From assembly GCA_012840385.1 (NCBI GenBank), contig DULK01000038.1, positions 1 to 35,034 of the forward strand: DNA of 35,034 bases. The letters run 5' to 3'. The notes beneath the pieces are model-generated. The model searched no databases. It saw nothing but the letters and a program-made list of their open reading frames with translations, and was not told where the DNA came from. The translations under genes and the position numbers were made by a program. How positions within the stretch are numbered: the stretch's first letter is position 1; each line of letters opens with the position of its first letter. Positions 6,303 to 15,015 of the stretch are shown piece after piece. The DNA is from Syntrophomonadaceae bacterium (GTDB lineage: Bacteria > Bacillota > DSM-12270 > Thermacetogeniales > Thermacetogeniaceae).

Positions 6303-8709
6303 AATCGCCTGCAGGCCGGTGGGGCCCCTCGAGCGGCCGGTGTTGTTCCGCCCGGAAAAGCCCTGCACCGTAATTTTTGACGAAAACGAGGCGGGGAAGA
6401 CCGCTTTCGTGGATGTGCTGGTCAACCTGCTCTTCCGCAGGAGTTCCGCCCGGTCCCGGTTCCAGTCCCGGCGCTTTACAGAATTTGACGGCTGTGTCAA
6501 GATCGAGCACGGCGGCATGGAAATCGCTTTCGGGGGGAGCGTCGACCTCGATAGGAGGCTGGGGCTTCCCCCGCAGTTCGCCAGGCTCCCCATCGTGCGC
6601 GGCAGCGACCTGGCGGTTCTCTGGTCGGGGGACAGGGACAGGAAAGCCCCACTGATCGATGCCTGTATACAGCATTTTGCCTCCGATCTCCGGGAAAACC
6701 TGGATACGGTGATTAAGAACATCCGGGCGGAAGCCGGGCTGACCGCCAGGAGGAATGCCTGGTCCCAGGGCGCGTTGACCGGGATCGAAGGTTTCCTTAA
6801 CCTGTACCGCTGTAAAGACCTTTACCTGAAAGATCTGGCGGAAAGGGAGCGTCTCCGGCGGATGCTGCAGGAGGTTGAGGGAAGGCTGGCGGCAGTCAGG
6901 CAGGAACTCCAGGGGGCCCGGCAGTGCCTGCGGCAGCTTGAAGAGGAAAGGAATGCGGCATTGTGTGCCGCCGGCAGGATGCTGGCGGGGAAGCTCTCGG
7001 AGCTTAACCGGCTGTACAGGGATGCCGGTTACGAGAGGTGCACCCCGGAGGATGCCGGGCTGTGGGCGGAAATAGATGTCAAGCTGGACTCCCTCAGGGA
7101 AAAGAAATTATCGCTGCAGCAGGAGATGGAGAACTGTGAAGCCGAGTTGCAGGAGATACGGGAGAGGCTGGAAGCCCTTAATATTAACTGCAGGGATGCG
7201 GAAGCGGCCTGCCGGTCCGCCAGATCTGCTCTCGACACCGCCATGGAGGAGGCAAACCGCCGGGGGCGGCTTCTGTCAAACGCCCTGGGCGAATTGAGGA
7301 ATGCTTTTAGCACCGCTCAAGCGGCCGGGGCCCGGAAGGAGAAAACCGGATGGGCATTGCTTGCGGTGCCAGTCCTGGCGGTGGCGGCAATTTTGCTTTT
7401 CTATGCCGGGTTGCTTCTGCCCGGGGGGGTGGCGGCGGCTGCCTGCATCGGGGCGGCAGTATGGAGCGCGGCCGTTTCGGCCGCCTGTAGACAGGCGGAA
7501 AAGGAGGCTGCGGAAAGGGCTTTCCGCCTCCTCAGGGATTTCGGAGTGCAGCCGCCGGCGCGGATGGATGCTGCGGTGTCCGCCTTTGAGAGATACTGTC
7601 TGGAAGAGGAGGAAAGGTTGAAAAAGGAGGTTGCCGGAGCCGACCGGGCCTGCCGGGAGGCCGAAGCATACCACCAGCGGTTGCTCAATGAAAAAGCCGC
7701 TTTGCTCCAGAAGAGCGAGGTTTTGCAGACAAGCCGGCAGCGGGCCCGCACCATGCTCCAGACCTGCGGGAATGAGCTGGCGGCTGCGGAACAGGTTCGA
7801 CAGGAGTTGATGACGAGAACCGGCAAACCGTCACGCTCAGAGCTTGAAAAGGCCCTTCAGGAAAAGGCGGCAGTTGAAAAGGAAATGACGAAGATCAAAG
7901 CCCAACTCGAATCGTGCCTGGGCCCCGCGGGAGAGTGGCAAGAAAGGCTGGCCGGGCTGGAAAAATACCTCGAACGTTATCCGAGCCCGCGCTCTATGGA
8001 GGACCTTAACCGGCTGCAGGGGGAAAAAGAGGCTGCGGAGAAACGGCTGAAGGAAGAGGAACAGGAGCTTCAGGCAGAGCGCGACGCCCTGCAGCAGCAG
8101 ATCTTTGAGGCTTCCCGCAGGCTCGTGGCAGCAGGCTGCGAGGATGTGGGCGCTCTGGCAGGCCGCCTGGCGGAAGCGGAGGGCGCGCTGAAGGCGGCCA
8201 TCAGGAAGGCTCTGGCCGCCCTCTGGGCGCAGCGGGTCATCGAAGCTGCCCGGGGGAGCGTGGAGGACGCCCTCCTGGAGCCCCTTGCCCGGGCTTCTCA
8301 AATCTTCAGGTACATCACCGGGCGGTATGACTCCATCTCCTACACCAGACGGGATGGCGACCTCTTGTTTCAGGTCACCGGGAGCGGACGGACATACGGC
8401 GAGGAGGTTTTAAGTGACGGGACCAAGGCGCAGTTTCTGCTGGCTCTCAGGCTCGCCCTGCTGGAAAGGTTCCTGGGCGGCGAAAAGGGCTTCCTGGTCC
8501 TGGACGATCCCCTCTTGAACTCTTCGGAAACCCGCAAGAGGCGGGCCATCGAGGTTCTGCTGGACTACGCCAGGAACGGCTGGCAGGTCATCTACCTCAC
8601 GGTTGACGCCGCCGTTCCGGATATCTTCAAGGGGTATGGAGGGGATCTCGTCGCCTTGAAACGGGTCAGGAATCTGTACCAGCCCCCGGAACTCCGGAAT
8701 GAATCCTGA
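6289..8709 (+). CDS. SbcC/YhaN-type coiled-coil ATPase, partner of the SbcD-like nuclease
   Basis: This 806-residue protein has an N-terminal ATPase half with Walker A at residues 31-38 (DENEAGKT), long coiled-coil stretches rich in E, K, R and A, and a C-terminal half with the signature LSDGTKAQFLLALRLA and Walker B GFLVLDDPLL. A hydrophobic segment at about residues 355-400 (two helices) interrupts the coil, as in YhaN proteins, so it may be membrane-attached. The first glycine of Walker A is replaced by aspartate (D31). ATG 6289 was chosen because AAGGGG lies just upstream and the Rad50-type beta strand follows; the frame is open from 6241. It should bridge DNA ends and control the nuclease. 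Confidence 0.8.
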   Translation: MLIREIACRPVGPLERPVLFRPEKPCTVIFDENEAGKTAFVDVLVNLLFRRSSARSRFQSRRFTEFDGCVKIEHGGMEIAFGGSVDLDRRLGLPPQFARLPIVRGSDLAVLWSGDRDRKAPLIDACIQHFASDLRENLDTVIKNIRAEAGLTARRNAWSQGALTGIEGFLNLYRCKDLYLKDLAERERLRRMLQEVEGRLAAVRQELQGARQCLRQLEEERNAALCAAGRMLAGKLSELNRLYRDAGYERCTPEDAGLWAEIDVKLDSLREKKLSLQQEMENCEAELQEIRERLEALNINCRDAEAACRSARSALDTAMEEANRRGRLLSNALGELRNAFSTAQAAGARKEKTGWALLAVPVLAVAAILLFYAGLLLPGGVAAAACIGAAVWSAAVSAACRQAEKEAAERAFRLLRDFGVQPPARMDAAVSAFERYCLEEEERLKKEVAGADRACREAEAYHQRLLNEKAALLQKSEVLQTSRQRARTMLQTCGNELAAAEQVRQELMTRTGKPSRSELEKALQEKAAVEKEMTKIKAQLESCLGPAGEWQERLAGLEKYLERYPSPRSMEDLNRLQGEKEAAEKRLKEEEQELQAERDALQQQIFEASRRLVAAGCEDVGALAGRLAEAEGALKAAIRKALAALWAQRVIEAARGSVEDALLEPLARASQIFRYITGRYDSISYTRRDGDLLFQVTGSGRTYGEEVLSDGTKAQFLLALRLALLERFLGGEKGFLVLDDPLLNSSETRKRRAIEVLLDYARNGWQVIYLTVDAAVPDIFKGYGGDLVALKRVRNLYQPPELRNES

Positions 8710-8757
8710 GGCATCCGGTCAAAATAACAGTTGGAATTTTTTTAAGGGGTTGGTCAG

Positions 8758-9444
8758 ATGCTTTTGATCGCCGTACGGGCTTTGATCCTGTATGCCGTCC
8801 TGGTTGTGGTCATGCGCCTGATGGGAAAGCGGCAGATCGGCCAGCTGCAGCCTTTCGAGTTGGTCATCACAATCGTTATCGCCGAGCTGGCGGTCATCCC
8901 CATGAGCAATACCGGCATCCCTCTCTCCAACGGGATCATCGGCATCCTGGTCCTGCTTGCCGCGGAGATCTTCCTCTCCCTGCTGGTTCTCCATAGCGAG
9001 CCTGCCCGGAAGATTATCTGCGGGACGCCGACGATCCTGATCAACAACGGCAAGCTGATGACCAGGACCATGCGGCGCTTGCGGGTTAATTTAAACGATC
9101 TGCTGGAACAGCTGCGGTCCAAGGAGTACCCGAACGTTTCCGATATCGCCTACGCCGTCCTGGAGAACAACGGGACCCTGAGCGTCATCCCGCGGGCCAG
9201 CGTCAAACCGCCGGCCGCAAAGGATCTGGGGACCGCCGTAACCGAACCCCGGTTTCCCATCACGCTGATCCTCGACGGCCACGTCAACCTCCACAACCTG
9301 CAGCTTGCCGGAATCACCGTGGATACCCTGATGCAGCAGGCAGAAGCCCGGGGCATCGACGACCTCCGGGATGTCTTTTTTGCCCAGTTGACTACCGACG
9401 GGACCATCGACTTCCACCTTAAGGGAGAGGGGGACGATGAATGA
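8758..9444 (+). CDS. DUF421 membrane protein (YetF/YdfR-like)
   Basis: The 228-residue protein starts with three transmembrane helices (about residues 3-22, 35-55, 58-78) that include the DUF421 signature MRLMGKRQIGQLQPFELV. A cytoplasmic alpha/beta domain follows, with the family's ILINNGKL and RVNLNDLLEQLRSKEYPNVSDIAYAVLENNGTLSV blocks. Relatives in Bacillus are membrane proteins that form oligomers, some linked to spore or envelope functions; the biochemical role is not established. The stop overlaps the next start by four bases (ATGA), so it is co-translated with the DUF4363 protein. Confidence 0.9.
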   Translation: MLLIAVRALILYAVLVVVMRLMGKRQIGQLQPFELVITIVIAELAVIPMSNTGIPLSNGIIGILVLLAAEIFLSLLVLHSEPARKIICGTPTILINNGKLMTRTMRRLRVNLNDLLEQLRSKEYPNVSDIAYAVLENNGTLSVIPRASVKPPAAKDLGTAVTEPRFPITLILDGHVNLHNLQLAGITVDTLMQQAEARGIDDLRDVFFAQLTTDGTIDFHLKGEGDDE

Positions 9445-9830
9445 ATAAATGGGGCGGCTACCTGCTTGTTTTCGTGATTGTTGTAATCATCGGTGTCGGC
9501 GGTGCGCTGGTGCAGAGGTATCTGGACAGGACGGCGGGTGAATTGTCCGCAAGCCTTCAGGAGGTGGGAAGGGCGCTGGATCACGAGGACTGGGAGCAGG
9601 GTGAGCGAGCCTTTGCCGGCTTCGAGCAACGCTGGCGGGTGGTGCGCCGCAACTGGGCACTGGTTGTCGACCATGTGGAGATCGACAGTGTGGATATGAG
9701 GCTTGCGCGGCTAAAGGAGTTCATCCGCGCCCGGGAAGACGACGAGTCCCTGGCGGAGTACGGCGAGGCCTTGATGCTGCTCGAACATATACCGGAGCGG
9801 GAGCGCCTGACCTGGCGGAACCTGTTTTAA
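9441..9830 (+). CDS. DUF4363 family protein
   Basis: A 129-residue protein with one N-terminal transmembrane helix (residues 6-25) and a helical outer domain with the pattern W-x-x-x-R-x-x-W-x-x-x-V-x-H-x-E-I-D, characteristic of DUF4363. This family is repeatedly found beside DUF421 genes in Firmicutes, and here the start overlaps the DUF421 stop. It likely works with that protein at the membrane. Function unknown. Confidence 0.85.
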   Translation: MNKWGGYLLVFVIVVIIGVGGALVQRYLDRTAGELSASLQEVGRALDHEDWEQGERAFAGFEQRWRVVRRNWALVVDHVEIDSVDMRLARLKEFIRAREDDESLAEYGEALMLLEHIPERERLTWRNLF

Positions 9831-10128
9831 TTTATTCCCGTCGAGGTTGCGCTCGCTTCTGATTGCGTCCCGGACATCACAGGCCTCGCTCAGACCGGTT
9901 CTGAGGCCGCTGCAGGAACTATGCAACGAACCTCTGCAAACGCCGCGTTTGGCCTCGTTTCAAATCTATTCCATCGCAGGTCAAGAGGTGTCTGTACTCG
10001 CATCCCGACCTGTCATCCTTGCTTCGCCTGTCCTGTTACCCGGCTTTCCACAGGTCGCCCGGCACTCATTGCTGCTTCGTGAGCTGAAGAAGACAATAAA
10101 CGGAATTGTAAAACAAAGGCTAATTATG
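9831..10128. other. intergenic stretch without recognisable genes
   Basis: Open frames on both strands here have unnatural composition and no ribosome binding site. I see no terminator or gene. A structured element follows at 10129-10195. Confidence 0.4.
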
Positions 10129-10195
10129 CAACAGAGTTTCGGTGAGTGCTTGGTCGCTCGCCGGTAGACCCGTCGGGTATTTTCATACTCTGTTG
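10129..10195 (+). ncRNA. candidate structured RNA, copy 1 (shares a core with 14898-14960)
   Basis: A perfect 9-bp stem (CAACAGAGT 10129-10137, ACTCTGTTG 10187-10195) encloses two further hairpins: a 7-bp stem (CGGTGAG 10140-10146, CTCGCCG 10157-10163) and ACCC-GTC-GGGT (10168-10178). This is a three-way-junction shape. The blocks GTTTCGG (10136-10142) and CCGGTAGACCCGTCG (10161-10175) recur, 17-18 bases apart in both cases, at the second copy. The rnhA start is about 130 bases further on. The strand is not certain. Family unknown; a dispersed palindromic repeat is the main alternative. Confidence 0.5.
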
Positions 10196-10327
10196 GTGCC
10201 GCCGGAGGCGGCGTAGCGGTCTGCCCTGAAAAAGGAAAGTTCCGGGGAATGGAGAATTCTAAAGGGTGAATAGTCAAGCCGGTTTGAGCAATCCTGATAT
10301 ACATACTCGGTAAACGGAGGACCGTTG

Positions 10328-10774
10328 ATGAAGGAAGTTTCCATTTACACGGACGGAGCCTGTTCGGGAAACCCCGGCCCCGGGGGCTGGGGAGCCGTGC
10401 TGATATACAACGGGCACAAGAAAGAGATCAGCGGCAGAGTTGAGGAGGCCACCACCAACAACCGCATGGAACTGACGGCGGTAATCGAGGCTCTCAAGGC
10501 ATTGAAGGAGCCCTGCAAAGTGAAGGTGTACTCGGACAGCGCCTACCTGATCAATGCCTTCCGTCAGGGGTGGATCGACAGGTGGCAGAAAAACGGCTGG
10601 TTGAACAGCAGGAAGGAGAAGGTGGAAAACATCGATCTCTGGCAGGCCCTGCTGGAACTCACCGCCGTTCACCGCGTGGAATGGCACAAGATCAAGGGAC
10701 ACGACGGGATTTTCCTCAACGAACGCTGCGACAGGCTGGCCCGGGAAGAGGTTGCAGAGGCTAAAGAGGAATAA
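10328..10774 (+). CDS. rnhA: ribonuclease HI
   Basis: The 148-residue protein carries the full RNase HI set: YTDGACSGNPGPGGWGA with the first catalytic aspartate, NNRMELTAVIEAL with the glutamate, VYSDSAYLINAF with the second aspartate, the basic handle GWIDRWQKNGW, and HDGIFLNERCDRLAREE with the histidine loop and last aspartate. It removes RNA from RNA-DNA hybrids in the cytoplasm. ATG 10328 is preferred over TTG 10325 because GGAGGA lies 7 bases before it. It stands alone and converges on the metallo-hydrolase gene 10 bases downstream. Confidence 0.95.
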   Translation: MKEVSIYTDGACSGNPGPGGWGAVLIYNGHKKEISGRVEEATTNNRMELTAVIEALKALKEPCKVKVYSDSAYLINAFRQGWIDRWQKNGWLNSRKEKVENIDLWQALLELTAVHRVEWHKIKGHDGIFLNERCDRLAREEVAEAKEE

Positions 10775-10784
10775 TTAATAGAAC

Positions 10785-12410
10785 CTACTTGTTTGCCGCC
10801 TTTTGCTCCGCCTCGTCTATCTTGTCCTCAATGTCCTGAATCAGTTTTTCCAGAACTGCCTCCTCGCCGTTAGCACGCACGGGCAGGAGCAGTTGTTCTT
10901 TGAGAGCGGCAATTTTCTGCTCCAACCGCGTGAGGGCCAGCAAAAGCTGCTGCCGGGTGTTGGCCGCCGCTGCCGGGAAGGCTGCTGCAACTCTCGTCAG
11001 CTCCGCTCCGGTGGGCATGAGGACGTATTCCTCCCCCATCTGCGGGATCACCGTCGGAATGGCGAATTTTTGTTCGATCAGGCCTGCCAGTGTCCGGGAT
11101 GCCGGCGCCTCTCCGTGTACCACGAAAAGACGCTGCGGTTTTGTGGTAAAGTGGGATACCCAGTCCAGCAGTCCGGTCTGGTCGGCATGGGCGGAAAAGC
11201 CCTGGAGGGAGTAGATTTTGGCGGCCACGTTGATGATTTCACCCAGGATTTTCACCTTTTTTTCCCCGTCCAGGATCCGCCGGCCCAGAGTTCCCTCACC
11301 CTGGAATCCGACGAAGACCACCGCACATTCCGGGCGCCAGAGGTTGTGCTTCAGGTGGTGTTTGATCCGCCCGGCGTCGCACATCCCGCTTGCGGAGATG
11401 ATGATCTTGCTGCCGGGGAGGTTGTTTAAGGCCTTTGATTCTTCGGTAGTGCGTACAAAGGTTAAACCGGGAAAGTTAAAAGGGTCGTCACCGCTCTGGA
11501 GAAGCTGCCGGGCGGCCTCATCGTAACAGTCCTGGCAATTCCTGAAGATCTCGGTGGCGGATACGGCCAGCGGGCTGTCGATGTAGACCGGGATGGGCGG
11601 TACCTGTTTGGTTTCAATCATATTGTTGAGTTCATAGAGGATCTCCTGGGTCCTTTCTACCGCAAAGGCGGGTATCACCACGTTCCCCTTGTTCTTTACG
11701 GTTTCCAGGACGATCTCTTTCAGGCGGGCGGCCTCGCCTGCGATTGGCTCGTGGAAGCGGTCGCCGTAGGTTGATTCGATCAGGGCATAGTCCGCCTCGG
11801 CTATATAGGTCGGATCCCTTAAAATGGCGGTGCCCGTCTTCCCCAGGTCCCCGCTGAAGACGATCTTCATTTCCTTTCCGTTTTCCCTGACCCAGACCTC
11901 GATGATGGCGGAGCCAAGGATGTGCCCGGCGTCCAGAAAGCGGAGCCGCACGGCGTCGTTCAAAGAAACCTCTTGTTCGTAGGGGACGCCTTCAAACAGC
12001 CGGAGGCATTCAAGGGCGTCCGCAGCAGTATAGAGCGGCAGTTGGGCTCTTTCCCCCCGGCGCTTTGCCTTGCGGGACTCCCACTCTGCCTCCATCTCCT
12101 GGATGTGGCCGCTGTCCGGGAGCATCACCTTGCAGAGGTGGTGGGTTGCCCTGGTGGCAAGCACCTTTCCCCTGAAGCCCTGCTTGTAGAAGCGGGGTAT
12201 GAGCCCGGAGTGATCGATGTGGGCATGGGTGAGGAGGATATAGTCGATGGACTGAGGAGCTACCAGCGGGTTGCGGTAGTTGAGCATCCGCAGCTCGCGC
12301 CTTCCCTGAAACATCCCGCAGTCCACAAGAATCTTCAACCGATCGGTTTCCAGCAGGTAGCAGGAGCCCGTAACGGTACCGACACCGCCGAGAAAGGTGA
12401 GCTTCGCCAT
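10785..12410 (-). CDS. beta-CASP metallo-beta-lactamase-fold RNA hydrolase
   Basis: The 541-residue protein begins with a metallo-beta-lactamase domain: THAHIDH (zinc ligands), AGHILGSA and the SGDLG motif. A beta-CASP domain follows (PAFAVERTQEILYEL, SPLAVSATEIF, IIISASGMCDAGRI), and the fold closes with QGFSAHADQ and VVHGE. These motifs match the CPSF73-like/YSH1-like bacterial group of RNA nucleases. The last 80 residues after the core are a helical tail (LALTRLEQKIAALKEQL) that could mediate dimers. The start ATG 12410 lies beside a purine-rich box. The gene is divergent from the DUF4870 gene and seems to be transcribed alone. Confidence 0.85.
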   Translation of the reverse strand: MAKLTFLGGVGTVTGSCYLLETDRLKILVDCGMFQGRRELRMLNYRNPLVAPQSIDYILLTHAHIDHSGLIPRFYKQGFRGKVLATRATHHLCKVMLPDSGHIQEMEAEWESRKAKRRGERAQLPLYTAADALECLRLFEGVPYEQEVSLNDAVRLRFLDAGHILGSAIIEVWVRENGKEMKIVFSGDLGKTGTAILRDPTYIAEADYALIESTYGDRFHEPIAGEAARLKEIVLETVKNKGNVVIPAFAVERTQEILYELNNMIETKQVPPIPVYIDSPLAVSATEIFRNCQDCYDEAARQLLQSGDDPFNFPGLTFVRTTEESKALNNLPGSKIIISASGMCDAGRIKHHLKHNLWRPECAVVFVGFQGEGTLGRRILDGEKKVKILGEIINVAAKIYSLQGFSAHADQTGLLDWVSHFTTKPQRLFVVHGEAPASRTLAGLIEQKFAIPTVIPQMGEEYVLMPTGAELTRVAAAFPAAAANTRQQLLLALTRLEQKIAALKEQLLLPVRANGEEAVLEKLIQDIEDKIDEAEQKAANK

Positions 12411-12612
12411 TTATCTTCCTCCGTTATAGAACTTTTCCTACCTCTAATTTCCTCATTTCTCTTGCAATCCCTGCTCATAAGGGCAGAACAATAATTAAAA
12501 ATCTCTCGCCATCGTCATATATATGTTGAAGGAATAATAAAAGCATATTCCGAAACAACCCATATGTCCATCGCTCACCTCGGTTCAATCACCGCAAGAG
12601 AGGAGGAAACCC

Positions 12613-12966
12613 GTGGTCGAAGACGACGAGAAGCAGGTTTTTTTGTGGGGGATGTTCTGTCACCTCGCCGCATTGCTGGGCTTTATGGGGGTACCCTTTG
12701 GCCACATTATCGGGCCGCTGGTGGTCTGGCTGATCAAGCGGGATGATGATCCCTTTATCAATGATCATGGAAAGGAATCGCTCAACTTCCAGATATCCAT
12801 GACCATTTACGGGATCGTTGCGGCGCTGCTGGTGTTTGTCGTGGTCGGCATCATCCTGTTGATCGCCGTCGGGCTGGCCGACCTGATCCTGGTGATCATC
12901 GCCTCCGTGAAAGCAGCCAACGGCGAGCACTACCGCTACCCGTGCACCATCAGGTTCATCAAGTGA
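12613..12966 (+). CDS. DUF4870 small membrane protein
   Basis: This 117-residue protein has the DUF4870 pattern: an N-terminal helix with WGMFCHLAALLGF, then GHIIGPLVVWLIKRDDDPFINDHGKESLNFQI, followed by two transmembrane helices and a short C-terminus ending RYP-x-T-I-RFIK. Three to four membrane helices are expected. It starts with GTG 12613, six bases after a perfect AGGAGG. Members are widespread and of unknown function. The gene appears monocistronic and is followed, about 150 bases on, by a terminator. Confidence 0.85.
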   Translation: MVEDDEKQVFLWGMFCHLAALLGFMGVPFGHIIGPLVVWLIKRDDDPFINDHGKESLNFQISMTIYGIVAALLVFVVVGIILLIAVGLADLILVIIASVKAANGEHYRYPCTIRFIK

Positions 12967-13317
12967 TTTGAAGTATCTCCCATGGCCAACTTACTCGGAA
13001 AAGGGGGTGCTGTACCAGGAAAATCTGTTAAAGGCAGATAGTGGCAGGAAAAGGAGAGTGATGTCGAAGGGAAAAAGGTGATGAAAAGGAGTTCCAAAAG
13101 CGGTTAAAGGTACACCACAGGCAGGGGGAACCCTGCCTTTTAATCTAGCATCTTACCGTACTGGGATTTTCGTCAGGAAGATTTGAGGTGCATAAATTGT
13201 AGCAGGTACCTGAATAAGCAACTTCATGTGCAGGCAGTTATGCTGTATGGCACCAAGGAATTATTGGTTCAACGGAGAATAAATCCGAATAAAACCGTTA
13301 CTTGGGGGTATGGAGTT
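12967..13317. other. intergenic stretch with a terminator
   Basis: Apart from the hairpin at 13120-13141 nothing is recognised. An open frame joins 13183 to the DUF169 gene, but its residues before 13318 look untranslated. The purine-rich run at 13040-13095 contains several chance Shine-Dalgarno-like strings. Confidence 0.4.
13120..13141 (+). terminator. rho-independent terminator
   Basis: A 7-bp stem (GGCAGGG 13120-13126, CCCTGCC 13131-13137) with a 4-base loop and four T follows the DUF4870 gene. No other transcript in this direction ends nearby. Confidence 0.65.
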
Positions 13318-14052
13318 GTGTTTGAAAAGCTGAGGGATGCTCTGTGTTTGAAGAGTGAGCCGGTGGCGGTGGTCTGGGCCGAGGCTTTGGAGGAAAGAAC
13401 GGTGACCTACAAAAAAGGTGCCGAACACGGTTGCGTGATTCCCCTGGTTAAAATGGCGGCCTTCGAGGGGAGAGCTGCCGCGGTGGGAAGGGATTGCGTC
13501 GGGTGCCGGGGCGCGGCTTACCACCTTGGTTTTATCGACGAGCTGGGGCCGCAGTTTCGCCACTTTCTTTCCACCGGAATTCCCGGGCAGCTGGAAGGGG
13601 AGGGATACAAGAAAACCCCGGAGTTGGTTGACGCCCTGATGCAAAGCGGGTTAAAGCACCTGGCTGCTCCCAAGGATTACTGTGTCTTCAAGCCGGTATC
13701 CCTTCTTTCACCCGGGGACGAGCCGGAGGTGGTGTTTTTCCTGGTAAATCCGGATCAGCTTTCAGGACTCGTAGTTCTGGCGAATTACGATTTGCCGGGT
13801 AATGACGGCGTAGCCGCCCTGTTCGGATCCGGGTGCGACAGCCTCGTACTGTTTCCGCGCCTGGAGAAGATGGGCAGAAGGAGGGGGATCATCGGCCTGA
13901 CTGATGTAACCGTCCGGAAAATGCTTCCTCCGGAGATCTTAAGTTTCGCCCTGCCGTTCGACCGGGCCCTGGAACTGGAAGCGAACGTGCCGGGGAGTTT
14001 CCTGGAACGTAAGGTGTGGCAGGGTATCCGGGAGAGGCTCATCAATTCGTAA
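13318..14052 (+). CDS. DUF169 family protein
   Basis: The protein shows the DUF169 marks: an N-terminal helix followed by LKSEPVAVVW, a cysteine pair region CVGCRGAAYHLGF, and the central VFFLVNPDQLSGLVVLANYD block. About 244 residues from GTG 13318, which suits the family; the frame extends back to 13183 but that part has no family character. GGGGGTA lies about 9 bases before this GTG. The conserved cysteines suggest a metal or cofactor site, but the function of the family is not known to me. The gene stands alone between a terminator and the DUF554 promoter. Confidence 0.7.
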   Translation: MFEKLRDALCLKSEPVAVVWAEALEERTVTYKKGAEHGCVIPLVKMAAFEGRAAAVGRDCVGCRGAAYHLGFIDELGPQFRHFLSTGIPGQLEGEGYKKTPELVDALMQSGLKHLAAPKDYCVFKPVSLLSPGDEPEVVFFLVNPDQLSGLVVLANYDLPGNDGVAALFGSGCDSLVLFPRLEKMGRRRGIIGLTDVTVRKMLPPEILSFALPFDRALELEANVPGSFLERKVWQGIRERLINS

Positions 14053-14122
14053 GCCTTTGACCGGAGCCGCGATTGGTGGTGGGCGGGATCCATCCAATCG
14101 TAACCGGGAGCCGCCAATTTTT

Positions 14123-14152
14123 TTATCAAACCGGCCCCCAGGATGTTATAAT
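14123..14152 (+). promoter_or_regulatory. promoter of the DUF554 gene
   Basis: TATAAT (14147-14152) is preceded by the extended -10 TG (14144-14145); TTATCA (14123-14128), 18 bases upstream, is a fair -35. The start codon follows 31 bases after the -10. Confidence 0.55.
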
Positions 14153-14182
14153 AAACAGAAATCCATTATCAGGGGAGAAACC

Positions 14183-14875
14183 ATGTTGGGAACAATTGTC
14201 AATGCGGCAGCAGTGATTCTGGGGGCTCTGCTCGGTAACTTCTTGAAAGGTGGCTTTCCGGAAAACATCAAGGGTACCATCATGCAGGGGGTCAGCCTCA
14301 CGGTGATCCTGATCGGGATCTCCATGGCCGTCAAAACTCAGAATGTTCTGGTGGTGACTCTGAGCATCGTGGTCGGCGGCATCCTGGGCGAACTTCTGAG
14401 AATCGAAGACCGCCTGGCAGGGTTCGGTCAAAAGCTGGAAAGCCGCTTCGGCGGTGGGGACGGCAATTTTACGAAGGGCTTTGTTACCGCCAGCCTGGTC
14501 TTCTGCGTGGGGGCGATGGCCATCATGGGCTCTATCGAAAGCGGCCTGACGGGAAACCACACGACCCTTTTCGTCAAGTCGATCCTGGACGGTGTCACTT
14601 CCGTCGTCTTCTCCTCGAGCATGGGGATTGGTGTGGCCTTTTCGTCGATTCCGGTGTTCCTGTACCAGGGGGGGATCACCCTGGCGGCCGCTTACGTAAA
14701 GGCGTTTTTGACAGGGGCGATCATCAGGGAGATGACCGCCACCGGCGGGTTGCTGATTTTCGGGATCGGCCTCAACATGCTGTCTGACAGGATCCGGATC
14801 AAAGTGGGCAATCTACTCCCCGCCATCTTTGTGGCCATCTTTTTCACGGTCCTGTTTGCCCGTTTTCACATGTAG
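14183..14875 (+). CDS. DUF554 (YdfK-like) integral membrane protein
   Basis: A 230-residue protein with about seven transmembrane helices. It shows the DUF554 signature: start MLGTIVNAAAVILGALLG, the VGGILGELLRIEDRL loop, and the paired glycine-rich helices GAMAIMGSIESGL and LDGVTSVVFSSSMGIGVAFS, ending with GLNMLSDRIRIKVGNLLPA. The family is thought to be membrane transporters or channels but has no firm function. ATG 14183 is chosen because AGGGGAG lies 6-7 bases before it; the longer open frame from 14057 has no support. It is transcribed from its own promoter and followed by a structured element and a terminator. Confidence 0.85.
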   Translation: MLGTIVNAAAVILGALLGNFLKGGFPENIKGTIMQGVSLTVILIGISMAVKTQNVLVVTLSIVVGGILGELLRIEDRLAGFGQKLESRFGGGDGNFTKGFVTASLVFCVGAMAIMGSIESGLTGNHTTLFVKSILDGVTSVVFSSSMGIGVAFSSIPVFLYQGGITLAAAYVKAFLTGAIIREMTATGGLLIFGIGLNMLSDRIRIKVGNLLPAIFVAIFFTVLFARFHM

Positions 14876-14897
14876 GAGGATTTGTCCTGAGCCTGTT

Positions 14898-14960
14898 CTG
14901 TGTTCCTGTTTCGGCCTTCCCATAAGCCGCACCGGTAGACCCGTCGATATCTTTTCACAG
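14898..14960 (+). ncRNA. candidate structured RNA, copy 2 (shares a core with 10129-10195)
   Basis: Outer stem CTGTG (14898-14902) with CACAG (14956-14960), extended by GCC/GGC across an internal loop; an inner hairpin CGGC (14912-14915) with GCCG (14926-14929). GTTTCGG (14908-14914), CCGGTAGACCCGTCG (14932-14946) and a following TTTTCA match copy 1 in order and spacing, whereas the stem sequences differ. It lies between the DUF554 stop and the terminator before the Fur-type gene, so it may be a 3' UTR part of the DUF554 transcript. Function and strand are unknown. Confidence 0.45.
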
Positions 14961-14984
14961 CCTGGGCGGCATGAACTTCCAGCG

Positions 14985-15015
14985 AAAATGACCTGTTTGA
15001 CACGGGTCATTTTTT
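14985..15015 (+). terminator. terminator between DUF554 gene and zinc operon
   Basis: A 9-bp stem (AAAATGACC 14985-14993, GGTCATTTT 15005-15013) ends in a run of six T. It would end the DUF554 transcript before the zinc operon. Confidence 0.7.

Noticed and set aside
9847-10167. 106-codon open frame on the plus strand
   Set aside because: No ribosome binding site, unnatural composition, and it runs into the structured element at 10129-10195.
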